64,000 bases of DNA from Tribonema minus. Lineage: Eukaryota > Sar > Xanthophyceae > Tribonematales > Tribonemataceae. The stretch spans positions 62,001 through 126,000 of the forward strand of contig JAFCMP010000012.1 in the NCBI GenBank assembly GCA_017506865.1, given 5' to 3'. Shown piece by piece: positions 36,240 to 48,800 of this stretch. Each line of letters begins with the position of its first letter. Position 1 is the stretch's first letter. The notes beneath the pieces were generated by a model. The model saw only the letters and a list, made by a program, of their open reading frames with translations, was not told the DNA's origin and made no database searches. Position numbers and translations under genes: made by a program.

Positions 36240-39200
36240 ATGCGAAATCGGACATTACTAGCATTCGTATGCGCCTTGGTGTCCCTGCTGCTGCCGTTCG
36301 CCGTCGCGAAGCAGCGTGGATCAGATGTAGAGCAGTGCCAGGGGCTGGTAGGCAGGGAGGTAGACAAGTGCTGTTCTACTGCACTGCACGACTACGTGAC
36401 CCGCTATTCGGCCAAGGCGGTGCTGCTGGGACATGAGACCTGGAAGGACGGCGATGCGATGCATGGCAGAATGATGCGCACATGCGCAGAACGGAAGGCG
36501 GCCATAATGGAATCCGATGTGTGTGCTGGAGCTTTTGAGCATCTGCGACGGTACTGGGCCACATGCACAGAGGCCCCTTTCACGGATGACAATTACCTGT
36601 ACAGTAATGGGCTGCTGCCGCTACCACCTCCGCCAGCACCAGAGATTCTGAAGGTGAATGCAGCGCGAGCATCATGTATTGCTGCTCGGCTTCGGAATGC
36701 CGTGTGCACGTGTGACGTGTGAAGGCAGGAGAAGGCTACAGCCGTAGAAATTTCTTTGACGCAAGCCACCTGCCAATGACTCCATCCACCATGCATGGAA
36801 TCACCTCGTGCTGTCTTACTATGTTTAAAACAATTCGCCCAGTTCATCATGTATGTTAAGGCTTGCAGTAAAATGGCAACCACTGTTTTTCAGCTGTGGG
36901 TCTCAGAGCGAATTTGAGTACTTGAGTGCTTTGCTTTTTCTGCATCACAAGCCCTGCGCCAGAGCTGTGTATCATGCAGTCAGGGCTTGAGCCGGTCTGC
37001 AATTGGCATGGTCCTCGGACGCCTCGATTTCACGCGCATCAGCGGTGTCGCACCACACACAAGCTGCAGGAATGGTTCGCACTTGCGCACCATCTCCTGC
37101 CGCATCAATTTTTGCCACCGTGACAACAATCAGCCATCACAGTTCTCAGCAAGACAGTCGACAATGATCCACAGTGACTGCCCTTAATGCAACCTCAACA
37201 GAAGACAGCATCAATTTACCCCCAGTCATCTGGCCTTTCACCTGTAGCCCATGGCAGCTCAAACAGCACCAAACAGAGTTATTCCGTCTCATGCCTGCTC
37301 ATAACCCTATGTGTACCCCTTGCTGCTTCTATCAGATCTCTCGCTGGCCTCCACCGTGCACTGCTGTGACGCAAGCAACGCGCAATTGTTGTAAGGCTGC
37401 AACACTCGCTGATGCATGGAGCGCTGTCACTGAGCTCTTGACTACACAAGCAACTCAACACAGAGGCTGGAGTGGCAGCTCTTGCTCATTAGGACCGTTC
37501 AACACGGCCGTGACCATGATTCACCACTGCTGTGCCATTCATATGCACTCATGGCGGTTGTCAGTGCACTGCGGCTCCTGCATTGTCCCTAAATTATAAT
37601 GAACGACATCATGTATAGCTTGTCCTCTGCTCGCGCTTCAAACATGCGGTCCAGTGCATCCCCTCCTTTGACAACGCCTTGCAAACACAAGCATCATGCC
37701 TCAGCTTTCCTGCACACACCAGGGACGCATGTACGTGCTGCATAGTAATGTTCTCTTTTTCTGTGCGCGCACAGGATTGCCGGGAACAGCGATTCCTGCT
37801 ATGGACTCGGAACATGGCTGACTTCATGGCAGGTCACAGTCACAAGAGGTGAGCACTGTGGTGTGGCACTGCTCAGCGCCTCATGCTCTGTGTGCTGTGT
37901 CAGCGGCATTGCTCTGCACGCCCTGACCACGTTGCTTCACGGACCTACTTCCACGGGAACGCTAACCTTTACTGCTGTTGAGGGTCATGTACGTAAAGTA
38001 GCGTTCCCTGACCAGCATGCCTGTGTGGACGGCAAGACTTATGGCGCTGCTCTCATCCCAAAGTTTCTTGGACTTATGACCTGTTTATAGGCCTGACCCT
38101 AGGGCTGTGCCAAATCACCAGAGCCTGGTCACACAGCATTAGTATTGGCTATGGTCCATGGAGCAAACTGCCTAGCCTAGCCTACACAAATACTACATCT
38201 GTGAACCACAAGTGAAGTGACCCTCAGGTAGGTCAGGCGAGGGGGAAGTCTGGGCTACGTATTGCAATGAGCCTGGCACACGAATGGGCGTTGACCTTTG
38301 ATTCTTAACGCTTCTGCTTTCTTCTTGTGCACACTGTGTCACACAGAGAAGTTTGCGCCTGTGCAAGAGCATGCAATCTCACATGAGAGCCGATGCTATG
38401 ACGTTTCCTGTCCTGACACTCTCTACAACCCCATTAGACTCTGGGACTGTTGCAACTAGAGTCACATAACGAATCAAAAAATAACGCGTTGCTTCTTTAG
38501 TTATTCGGTATTCGTTATACAACGAATAACTAACGACGCCTCTGAAAGCGATTCGTTGTTTTCGCATTTTTGAGAAATGCCCCCCTGCAGCTCGTTATCG
38601 AGCTTATTACGCGGTGTAAACAGCGAAGGCTGCACGCATGATGTTGCGCTGACGTGCCAGCACAAGCAGCACCAGCACAGCAGCACATCTCCATCACCAA
38701 ACCCGGGTTTGTGTTTGCCAGTCTCGCCAAAAAGCACGCACTGCAGATAGCCGCGCATGAAGCACTCGCCGAGTGCTTGCTTCATGCTGGTTGGCAGCAA
38801 CACACGCCCAAGCCTTCATGGCGTTGATCTTGAGACTTCTGACCACCGGCTTTGCAGCTTTGCTTTCAGCGCGCACCAAACATGAGAACTTCAACAGTTG
38901 TGGAACCTCAAGTAGGGGTTGGGAAAGGTGTGAGAGCCATGCTATGAGTTCACAGGCTATATAACTGCTGAAGACAAGATAAGTGCAGCCACAATACATG
39001 GAAGTCCGACAGAAAGCAGAGCTCTATCACACTTGACCCCTTTGTAGGGTGGCGGTAAGTGAAATTTGCTAGTGAAACCATCAATATCAATCAATAACGA
39101 TGAAATAACGAATATATATATAATAACGAATAACTAACGAATAACTAACGAATAACTACGAATGGTCCAGCAGGCATAACGAATAACCAACTATTGCAAT

Positions 39201-42200
39201 AGTTGCGCAACTCTAGTTGCAACCATGTGATTTAATTATTGCCTGCAAGTTCAAGGCAATGCAGCGTTATCAAGTGTTATCAAGTGTTGTTATCAAGTGG
39301 TATCAAGTGTTATCAAACGCTGAAAGTTTGCACACAAAAGTCATTTTGACTGGTGGATACGGTGGTATTGTTTGACTCGTGGCCAATTGCTGCAGCAGCG
39401 GAGACCACGGTTATTGGTGGAAGGCGCTTGCGGCTAACCATCCCTTGTCACCTAGAGCTCTACGATCTTTTGATTCGTTTTCATCAAGTGTTGGCCTCAG
39501 TCACTCCTCAGCGCAATCGCTGCGTTCTTGCTGCCCTGTTGGTGCTGCGCAGGTTCTCCATGTCATGCGCATTCTGGGAGGCGCAAGCACTCAACCGGAC
39601 GCTGATCATAGACAGTTTTGCCGGCATGAACAAGTGAGTGAACGTTAATCTGTGAATCATATCATTGCGTGCGATCTGCGCGTTGTGACCTCTTGTTCTG
39701 CGTGAAAGGCATCTCAATAAAGAGTCGCATGTGAGCGTATGTGTTTCGGCCTTGACCCTCTGATGTGCCAGACACGAATCATGAATTTCATCATGCAGCG
39801 CTTTGTGGTACACTTCATGAACACTCCATGCTCAGCGTCGTCAGCGTTGAACAGGGACTGGTCATCACATGAGCACGGTTGAGACATGCTGTATGCTAGC
39901 CGTGAAGCAAGGGCTCTGATTTTGCCTTTTATTAGCTGCATCCGGTAAAAGTCATTACGCGCACACTCAGCCCTCTGCTGTTCCTGTCGCTCCCCTGATG
40001 AATCCCAACTCTTGCAGTCACGCGTCCTGCAATGAGCTGCACGCTGTAAACAGCAACACGTGCACATGCAGCAACACTCGCTTGCTTGCCTAACTTCAAC
40101 TTTTGCGGCTTGACTGCAGGGGAGCTGCACACTCAGCACACTACTCGCTCGCTTGCCTAACTTCAATTCCTGCTTCTTGCCCCGCAGGGAGCACACGCAG
40201 ACGGAGATCAGCGTGGAGGCCCCCTTTGCGGCCTGGTACAGCACCAAGTTGTTTGACCTTCTGTCGGCAGGGGGCATGCTGTACCACCAGTTCGTCCAGG
40301 GGTGCGGCGCTCCTGGGGTGTTGCAAGAAGTGCGTATCTCACTGCCGTATGTGCTTACGCATGACAGCGACATACACCTGCTGTTGAATCGCTTGCTGCG
40401 TGCGTTTGATCACCACTCCAATGCGCGGCGCACTCTGCCGCACTGGTTTGTCGTGGTGGGCGGCGCTTCAAAAGCGCTGCAGGAAGTGAGTACGGGCCTT
40501 GAAGAGTACACTGCCGCTCAGGATTGATTCAAGAATTCTTGTACCATTGTCAACGCTCAAGTAGCAAATCAAGCAGAGAGGCCAGCTTCGCGCCCAAGGT
40601 GAGAATGACAAACACCTACATACAATCAGCACTCCGTATACTATATTTGGCTTGGGCACGGTGCCCAATCATGTAGAGCGCATGCAATGTCTAGTTAGTT
40701 GTACACCTGGAAAGCCTCCAGTGGCCTGTGTGCCTTGAATGCCAGGTAAGAGTCTCGACACCCCTTGTTAGAGGCCAGACCCCCGCAACAAGGGTCCTTG
40801 CACAAACATTCTGCCCAAGTATTGACCAAGAAAAGCCAAACACTACTTAGTTGACTACTACTGCTGGGTGCAGCTCTTGTGCATCATCGGTCATTGTTGC
40901 ATAGCTCCCCACCGTCCTGTGGCACAATTGCTGCATAGCTCCCAATATACCATGTATAAGTCACATGCAACGATTCGTGTATGCGTCTGCGGCTAGCCTA
41001 AGGCTGAGTGTAATCAGAAACCTTGCTCTGATCCTGGAGTGCAAGCGCTGCCCCTACTGCTGTCAGGGAGTTAAGATTTGTCGCATGTAACCCCATGAAG
41101 GCGGCTTCGTGTTGTTTGTGTTTGTGCAGTACCATCAAAGGCACTCCGGAGCGAAACTTGCTGCTGGGGTGCAAGACTACCAGTGGGCGTAGCCTTCCAT
41201 CACCGCTGACACTCCTACACCTACACCTCCTGCCTCCTCACCCTTGACCCCCTCACATACCCCTCACTTCAAAGCTCAACCCTACACGGCGCAGGCAGCG
41301 GGCGACGTGGCGATCATGCCCTCCGGCTCTTCGCACGCCGAGATGGTCGCGCAAGCAGGCGTGCCGTTGCTGGTGCGCGAGTGGGACCGCCGCGTGAAGC
41401 TCACCCCCGAGGCCAAGTTTGGGTTCCAGGTGTGCCACCAGAAGCCGGAGCACCGCGAGGAGGGGGTGGACTACACGCTGCCCAAGAAGCTGTGGTGAGG
41501 CTCAGCAGAAGCGATCGTCTCCTTCAAGTTGCATTGCGCCTGTGAGGCAGAGACTGGAATCAGAGGTTTGCATTTGCTGCTGAGTCATGGGCAGGTTCGA
41601 CTCTCGCATTCAGTTTTCTGCAGGTATTGAATGCCTGCCCATGCAGTCTGCACAATGTGGCGTGTTATCAGCCATGCAGCTTGGCACGAAATGTATACTT
41701 GGAAGTATATCTTGATCACGCCACTGCTGAAGCACTAGCACAACAATACATCACAGCCGAGGCACTGTACTGCAGTGACTTGAGATGTCAAATGTGAAAG
41801 TCACAGCCCACGATGAGAGCACTGCTTCAATGCTGCAACACACACCGAAAGGGTATTCGACTCTCTCTGTACATCAATACGTCACAGCCGACGCTCTATA
41901 CTGCAGTGACTTGAGACGCCAATGTGAAAGTCACAGCCCATTATGAGAGCACCGCTCCAATGCCGAACCACGCATTGAAGTAGCATTCGCCACCTTCTGA
42001 TGCGGCTTCCCATGACAATTCTGTCGGCTTTTCTCTAGGAACGTGTGGTACGCCAAGTGGGTGTACCGCATTGTGGACGGCATCATGCGCGACATGAAGA
42101 AGGAGACAGCGCTCAGCACCACAAAGGACGCCATGGTCGTCTGCCTCCACGTGCGCCGCGGCGACAAGCTCACCATCGAAGTGGACAAGGAAAGGTGCGT

Positions 42201-43083
42201 GTGTGTGTGTGTGTGATGTAGTGCACAATGCGGTGAAGGCAGGGCACTTGCGCATCTGCCATCAGCTAGCTGCGAACATGTAGCTGTGGCTAAAACCGCG
42301 TCTGGCCCTACATACATACTTTGCGCCTTGTTTCAAAAGCACACTGCGCAACTGCATGCTGATAATCAAGGGAGGTTTCATTCCGTCCATGCCGCTATAC
42401 CCTCTCTGACCCATACCTAAGTCTTGATGTATACCTAGCATTGTTGTCGAAGCCTGTTAAAAGTATGACCTTCGCCCTAGTACTTGACTCATGCGTGCAC
42501 TGCCATCAGTCAAGGTTACCCTGTCAGGTGCTTCAAGACTTAGTGCTCGAAGCCATTTCAGATACGCTACCTAAGGTCACATGCGTACGACCTGATGTGT
42601 CCGCATGGACATGACCCACAAGGATGATACAAATCGTGAATTGGGCGGTTTCCATCACGCCCTCAGGGTCACAACACACGTCTCAGCCCACATTGTCGTC
42701 GCCTTTCTTTTGTACACAACACCTACGTCTGGCTCCTCTGACCCCCTGCAATTCCCCTCAGGTACCCCAACCTGGACTACGAAACGTCCCCGGAGGGCAT
42801 CATGGCGACCATAGAGCCGTTCGTTTCGCACGGGTCCGTTCTCTACATCGCCACCAACCAGCAGGACCCTGTGGCGTTCTTCGCGCCGCTGCAGGCGCGC
42901 TACACCGCGATGACGCTGTACCACTTCCCCAAGCGCATCCCCGCGCACAGATACCTACCCTCCAGCATGGCTATGGTGGACTACGAGGTCATGGACAAGT
43001 GCGACAGGCTCATACCGACGTTCGCCTCGGAGGAGTCGAAGGGGTTTCCGCAGCACGTCAGCCTGTCCAAGTCGGACAAGTGA
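36240..43083 (+). CDS. O-fucosyltransferase-like glycosyltransferase, copy C (462 aa)
   Basis: Seven exons: 36240-36653, 37775-37848, 39553-39633, 40188-40329, 41295-41494, 42039-42194, 42762-43083. The ATG at 36240 starts a clear signal peptide (LLAFVCALVSLLLPFAVA). The cysteine domain has KCC, TC, VC and ATCT, then PFTDDNYLY and LLPLPPPPAP. HVRRGDK lies at the end of exon 6, and LYIATNQ replaces the IATNE of the others (E to Q). Unlike A, B and D, exon 7 runs straight through DYE-VMDKC to the SKSDK stop with no last intron. A hAT-like element (38457-39215) sits in intron 2, and repeat R copy 6 lies just before exon 3. Both edges of exon 4 are duplicated. A 156-bp downstream donor copy stays in frame and could add 52 residues. 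Confidence 0.84.
38449..39223. mobile_element. hAT-like non-autonomous element (759 bp) with 8-bp target duplication
   Basis: The element 38457-39215 begins TAGAGTCACATAAC and ends GTTGCGCAACTCTA. Read inward, the ends match at 10 of 14 positions and all four mismatches are transitions. It is flanked by GTTGCAAC on both sides (38449-38456, 39216-39223). That target duplication is itself palindromic. Subterminal taacgaataac motifs are abundant. No full transposase frame is visible, so mobilisation in trans is inferred. Confidence 0.78.
39327..39482 (-). repeat. dispersed repeat R, copy 6
   Basis: Reverse copy including the extension (tttgcacacaaaagtca), so it may be close to full length. It lies between the hAT-like element and exon 3 of copy C. 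Confidence 0.8.
40075..40205 (+). repeat. duplicated acceptor and exon 4 start in copy C
   Basis: The tract actcgcttgcttgcctaac with downstream acceptor and ggagc exon start occurs at 40075-40136 and 40143-40205 (period 68 bp). The second copy is the true exon 4 boundary (40188). Confidence 0.8.
40295..40497 (+). repeat. duplicated exon 4 end and donor in copy C
   Basis: The exon end GCGAPGVLQE|gtgcgt (donor 40330) has a diverged copy GGASKALQE|gtgagt (donor 40486), 156 bp downstream. The frame stays open between them. Confidence 0.65.
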
Positions 43084-43639
43084 GGGCGCGAAGCAGCGGC
43101 TTCAAGTTGCTGCGCCACCGTGAGACCCGCGGCGCGGTGCTGCTACAGCAGTGACGTATGCATGTCGACAGCGGAACCCGCGTGAGCAAGGGGCCGCCAC
43201 GTGCGCGGCTCACCTGCATGGCAGCCAGCGCTTGCGCTTTCTCAGGCAGCGCTTTTAGTCGTGCAAACGGCAGCGTGACGTTCAGCAAGGAGACGTCACA
43301 TCAGCCTGTGCAAATTCAACAGGTGACGCTGCAGTGTGAGGGTGCACGCACACAGCCACAGTCAGCGTGCACCGTGACGCGCACTTTCCTGCGCGGCACT
43401 GTGCGCAAGCACCTGCGTGTACACTATATGTGCATGTGTGCAGTGGTCGGCGTCACAAGTGCGGCGCTGTGCTCTATGGCCGCACTCAAGCGGTGCAATT
43501 GGGCTGCCAGCGATGCCAAGATACATGTAGGTGGGCATACAGGGGCTCAGGGCTGAGCGCCCATTGCCCGTGCGTGTACCGATTGTGTGGCATTTGAACA
43601 CATGTACACAGACCTGCCTCTTTGGTGTGGTCGTGCGCC

Positions 43640-43783
43640 CAGGTGTGCTGTCAGTGCAACGCATCTCGGTACCTGTACGACACAAGTGCTTTTTGGTACC
43701 TGGACGACACTACGTAGTGTACGACACTAGTATTGACACTAGTGTCGTATAGGTACCGAGATGCGTTGCTTTGACAACACCTG
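43640..43783. repeat. imperfect hairpin element with long inverted arms
   Basis: Arms 43656-43683 and 43741-43768 match at 27 of 28 positions (gcaacgcatctcggtacc...). Weaker pairing continues outward to caggtgt at 43640 and acacctg at 43777-43783. The loop contains further gacact/agtgt palindromes. Confidence 0.85.
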
Positions 43784-44630
43784 CAGGCGCACAAGGTCAG
43801 CTGGGGGGTACCCTCTAGTCCAGAATGTTGTTGTAGCAAATGAGCTGTGGCGATGCGTGTCATGACTGCAGTGCCAATCTACGGTGGTGGTGCTGAGTAC
43901 TTGAGGCATGTCATGCCGCAGCAGCGCTCAGCAGGGTGCCCGTTCTTGGTGCATCTGCGATTGATTGCTGCTGCATTGCGGTACGTCATATTAAAAACGA
44001 TGTCAGAGTCCAGAGCCGGGGTATTTCTGCCTGCTGTTCAGGTGCCACAGGGGTCCTTGTAGGGCACTGATCAAAGCTGTTGTCCTTGGGGGCAGCTGAC
44101 TGCATTGGCGGCTGATAGTGTGCTCAAAGCATCTTGAACCACAACAGCTTTGTAGTGCGTGGCAGGTACAGTATGCTGAGTGAAAGTGCACAGGGATGTG
44201 CAGAGTCTTGTAAATGCATTTTGCGAGGGCCGTGTCATCTTCAGCCGCGACACGTTTGCCAACGCTGCTGGTGCCTGCAACTGCCACATTTGCCTCATGT
44301 TTGGTTCTCAATTCATGTCATTGATGACTTGTTGGGTTGGCTGAATGTGCATGGCTCGTTGCATCGAGTGCCGTTTCTGTACCATGTGTGCCATCATCTG
44401 TACAGAACCGTACTGGATTGTGCATTTGAGAGAGTGACGTTGGTGTGCCAAAGTGCCGTTGAGTTGCACTTTGAACACTTCCAAGTACAAGACCGACCTG
44501 GAGGCGGTGCATTGTCTTCGCGCCTTTTGAGGTCAACTCAACGTCAATACACAAACGCGACATCGTCATCCTGTGGAACCTCATGACAAAAGTGGTAGCA
44601 ATTGGTATTGGCATAGCTCAGTGTGCACTT

Positions 44631-44771
44631 GTACGTATGGACTTGTATTTATAAAGGCCCAAGGGAGGCCGGGTTGCCTATGCAATCGAAAAGCTTGCGT
44701 CAACGCAGCAGCCTAGTCTGCGCTGTGCCCTACTGCACGTTGGGCCTTTATAAATACAAGTCCATACGTAC
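44631..44771. repeat. hairpin element with perfect 32-bp inverted arms
   Basis: Arms 44631-44662 (gtacgtatggacttgt...) and 44740-44771 are exact reverse complements, separated by 77 bp. It could be a foldback MITE or a hairpin RNA precursor. Confidence 0.9.
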
Positions 44772-45082
44772 TGCACGTTCGTCAGGCACTGCTGAGGCCT
44801 GCTTGCTGGGACACATGGAATATCAGTTCCAGAGCGCCGGTCACTCACACGTGATGACCAGTTGATGGCGCATTTTGCTGGCAATGTCGCTGGCACAGTG
44901 CAGCTGCCAATGCCAGCAGCGCCCTGAGTGTGCGTAGACAGCATGACGGTGGCACTGTGACTAAACGACTGGCCATGGAAGAGGTACTTGCAGTGGTAGC
45001 TACTTGTACTCAGAGCGATGCAAGAACGGTGCCATGTGATGCCGCCAACTATGCTCTGACACGCAGGTGCGTGCACAATGAA

Positions 45083-45129
<47 letters not shown>

Positions 45130-45130
45130 A
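45083..45130 (+). repeat. (CTG)16 microsatellite
   Basis: About 16 uninterrupted CTG units upstream of copy D. It has no clear coding role. Confidence 0.9.
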
Positions 45131-45849
45131 GCTGCCATCATGGCACTCTGCACTGTGGCATGCGCACCTAGCGCGGTGGCCTGCTCAGGCATTGCCGCGG
45201 CGCATGGCAATAATGTCACAATGCCGTCTCCTAATGTGAACTGCTTGCAGCTCTGCTCCGTGAACGCGCTCACATGCCGCGCCATCATGCTGCCAGCGCG
45301 CCGTGCTGCCGAGCCTATGTCTGCAGATCGTGATGGGTGCTGCAGCCGTCCCTTCGAGCCACTTGTGTGCGCCACTGTCCTGCCGCAAGGAATTGACGCT
45401 GAAGCCAGCAAAAAAGTCGTGAAGCCACAGCGGATATATATCGTATATCCCCAATTTGGTTCACCAACGGCTGCAGCGGCACCTGGTTCAGCACTTCGTC
45501 AGCACTTCGTCAGCCGTTCAGGACGACAGCTGCGTTACTGCTCCGTTTGCCTCCAGCAGTTTCATCGTGACTGCCATTGGGCGCCAGCGCTGCTAAAGCT
45601 GACAATGATTGTTGGCGCCGCCACTGCAATTTTTAGGTGAGAGTCACCTTGTTCAAAACTCTGAACCTCAACCGGTCAATAAAACCTACCTTTTCGGAGC
45701 AATTAAGCCGACTTGACGGTAAACCGCAGCAGATCGCCACCGCTGCTGCCAACCGACGCCAACAAGCGTACCCGCCGCAGTTGTGAATGTCCTTCTCTGA
45801 TTATGCGTGTTGGCGGCTGTCTTGCAGCGCAAAAAGCTGTAAATAAGCA

Positions 45850-48800
45850 ATGCGGGCGCCTGGGCACCTGGGTTGTGTGCCGCTCTCGCTGCTGCTGCTG
45901 CTGCTGCTGCTAGAGAGCCATGCGGTTCCAGCGAAGCATGAAGCATGCAGAGGCAAGCAGGGCATCAAGCTGAAACAATGCTGCGTCGTGGCGTACAATG
46001 ACGTGATGAAAAAGGCGGAAACTCAGGCGTTGGCCATTGCGAACGCCACTGCACAAGGAGTGATCGGCGATGCTTTGTACACGGACCTGATGTACAGCTG
46101 CATGCAACAGAAACAGGCGCTGCGAACCACTGGCCCTTGCAGAGGATCGCTGCAACACGTGGGCTTGTCGGCTGCCCAGTGCACCAAATCACCGTTCACC
46201 GATGACTACAATCTGTACAAGAAGGGACTGCTGCAGGTCCAGGAAAGGGCTAGACAGAGCACGATCAAGGTGAGCCCTGGCCCAAATTATGCACGACCGC
46301 GGTGTAAGCAAAAATATGCGAGCTTCGCGCAGGCCCTTGTGCGAAAGAACGCGAATCACGTCGACTTGAGCACGTAGGCAGCAACCCAATGAAGATGAAC
46401 CAGAGCAGAATCTTTGGTGAATCGTTGTCAGGCACCCGCCGGATGTGATCATGGCGTGCATGAGTGCTGTGTGTATGGCTGGGCAACATTTTGAGAACAC
46501 TACCAACAACTGCAAGTTGGCAACCTTCCTCTCGCTGAGCCTGCCTGACTGCCTGACCAGAGAACTGAGCCACAAAATTGTTGAAACATTGTCAATCGGG
46601 TCAAGCACCAGACAGAGGAACGTGTACCCCTGCAACAGGACCCTTGTCTGTCATTACTGCCAACGTAGAGCAAATAAGGCATGCCAGTTTTTGTGACGTT
46701 ATGTGCAAACCCAGCTCTGGTCCGTGTCTCTGACTCGTTGATGCGCGCACTTTGGTCGTGACTCATCAATAATGGAGTCGTTAGCGTGGGTATATGTCTG
46801 ATTGTCTGTCCCACAGCAAGACTGGGCAGTACGCGGGACATGTAGGCAGCAAACGCTCACGAAGCTGCTTCACTCCCGCGCCACAGCAGCAGTGTCCGAC
46901 ACATAAAACATTGCAGATGGTTGCCGCCGCTCTCCTGCCTAGTAACTACTGTCTATCAGTTTTTCAAAGACCCGAAGAAATCAGTCTTCCAAGACTTGGT
47001 TCACTTCAGGTGCGAGATGCTCGTTATTGCCAGCAAGAGATGTCGCCTAGCGCTTCACTTGGTTCATCGCAAGCTTCGCTCTCTACGCGCGTGCATCTCT
47101 GCCCTGCAGAGCTGCAGGCAGCAACGGTTCCTGCTTTGGACCAGGAACGAGGACGACTTTTCCGCGGGGCACAACCACAAACTGTAAGTGGAGCGTCACA
47201 GGTGGAAGAGCATGCACCTGCCTTTGCGATGTAGAAGGGGGGGGTGTAGGGTCAACCACAAGCTGCGAGTGGAGAGTCACAGGTGGAAGTGCACGCACAA
47301 GCTGCCTTTGCGATGTGCAATGGGGGGTGTAGGGTGCATCAGCAGGCTCAATATTCGCCACAACACGCGCTCTGTCTGAGTACCTCTCAAGTACGAAGCC
47401 ACTGGTGAGGGGCTATTGCTGTGCCCGCATGATCGGACAACGCATTTGGTATCCTGCCCCTTGCAGGATTTGTGTGCGTCTAGCTCCCATTGTGTGACCT
47501 GTGGTCCCCTAACCACCACAACTAGGGCTAGGGTTAGGTCTGGTACACCTCGTGCTGGCAGCATGTGGCTGTACTTGCCCTCTGCGGGAGCTACAATAGT
47601 GCTGACTGCTCCTGCTGTATGCACATCTACCTTTCATACAAGTCTCTGACGGTGGCCATTTGTAATTTGCCCTTCTAAGTGACACCGGGCATGCGCAACA
47701 CGCAGGTATCACTACGTCAGCCCGCATTCGTGGACTGTGCTGTGTGTGCTACATGGCAACATTGCGTGTGAGCATCCACCTTCCCTTATTTATAAGTCTT
47801 ACCCTAGCCCTTCTTCGCTCCGAGCTCTAACTTCTTCTGGCAACTTGCCGTGTAATGTGCCCTCTCAGGTTTTCAATGTCGTGCGCTTTCTGGGAGGCGT
47901 ACAGCCTCAACAGGACGCTGGTGTTGGACAGCTTTGTTGGCATGAGCAAGTGAGTGGCCATGTTCATGAATATGATCACGATCATCATGATCACATCAGT
48001 AAGGAAGAGGCATTTGATGAGCCTTATGCATACAGCCTTACCGTGTTCTGTGGGCGTGGACAGCTTGGTGATCACAACCATGAATGTGTTCATTCGCGTG
48101 AACACAGGTGATGGACAAATCCATGAGCGACGGGGCCAAGCAGCAGCATCACCGCAGCGCATGTCTTCATATGTGCAAGCATGATGCTGCATACTTCAGG
48201 CTTCAGGGACCGCATTGCGTACAACTGTAGCCACAACAGCGGACCACCGTTTTTGCGACAGGAACAAGCTGCCTCAGGCACCCCAAGTTCTTGTGCTGCT
48301 TGCGCGTAGGGGATGGAAGCAGTAGGTGGGAGCCACGGCACATCCGTGCTTCTTCAAGCTTGCACCTGTTAGAGTAGGGGTAGGGCGCGCAGAGCCGCAA
48401 ACACTTTCTGCAGCACGGACAAGGCACGCCGCCGTTGTGCAGGATTGCACCCAGCAAACTAAGGAAGGGTGGGGCTCACAACTCATCGGTTTTCCATCAA
48501 GCTTGCACATTTGCTAAAAGAAGGGCTGGGACGCGCAGAGTCGCGAACACCTCTTGTTGCATGGACCATGCACACTGCTGGCTGGTGCTGCCCGGTACTG
48601 GAATAGGTAAAGTTGATGCCTACACCGGCTCGCCCGATTGGTTGCTTTCTGACCCTAACCCTGGCCGCTGCGCATGTGCTGTTGTGTCCTCACACGGCAA
48701 AGCGTATTACATGCAGACAGGCGGCGGCTCACTCCGTGACAGCCTTGTGTTGTGTTTCATGTGTTGCGACTTGCCAGCATGGGTGCCTAAGGTGACGGTC

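Larger units (their letters stand above)
43084..45849. other. intergenic region between copies C and D
   Basis: No gene is supported. It contains two hairpin elements (43640-43783, 44631-44771) and a long CTG run (45083-45130). The 44930-45640 frame crosses the CTG run and is not convincing. Confidence 0.5.

Noticed and set aside
38449..39223. 14-bp TIR GTTGCAACTAGAGT
   Set aside because: The outer eight bases are a palindromic target duplication. The element ends are TAGAGT, as in the second hAT-like element.
44930..45640. 236-codon frame including poly-Ala
   Set aside because: The frame is carried by the CTG/GCT run; no domain and no splice support.
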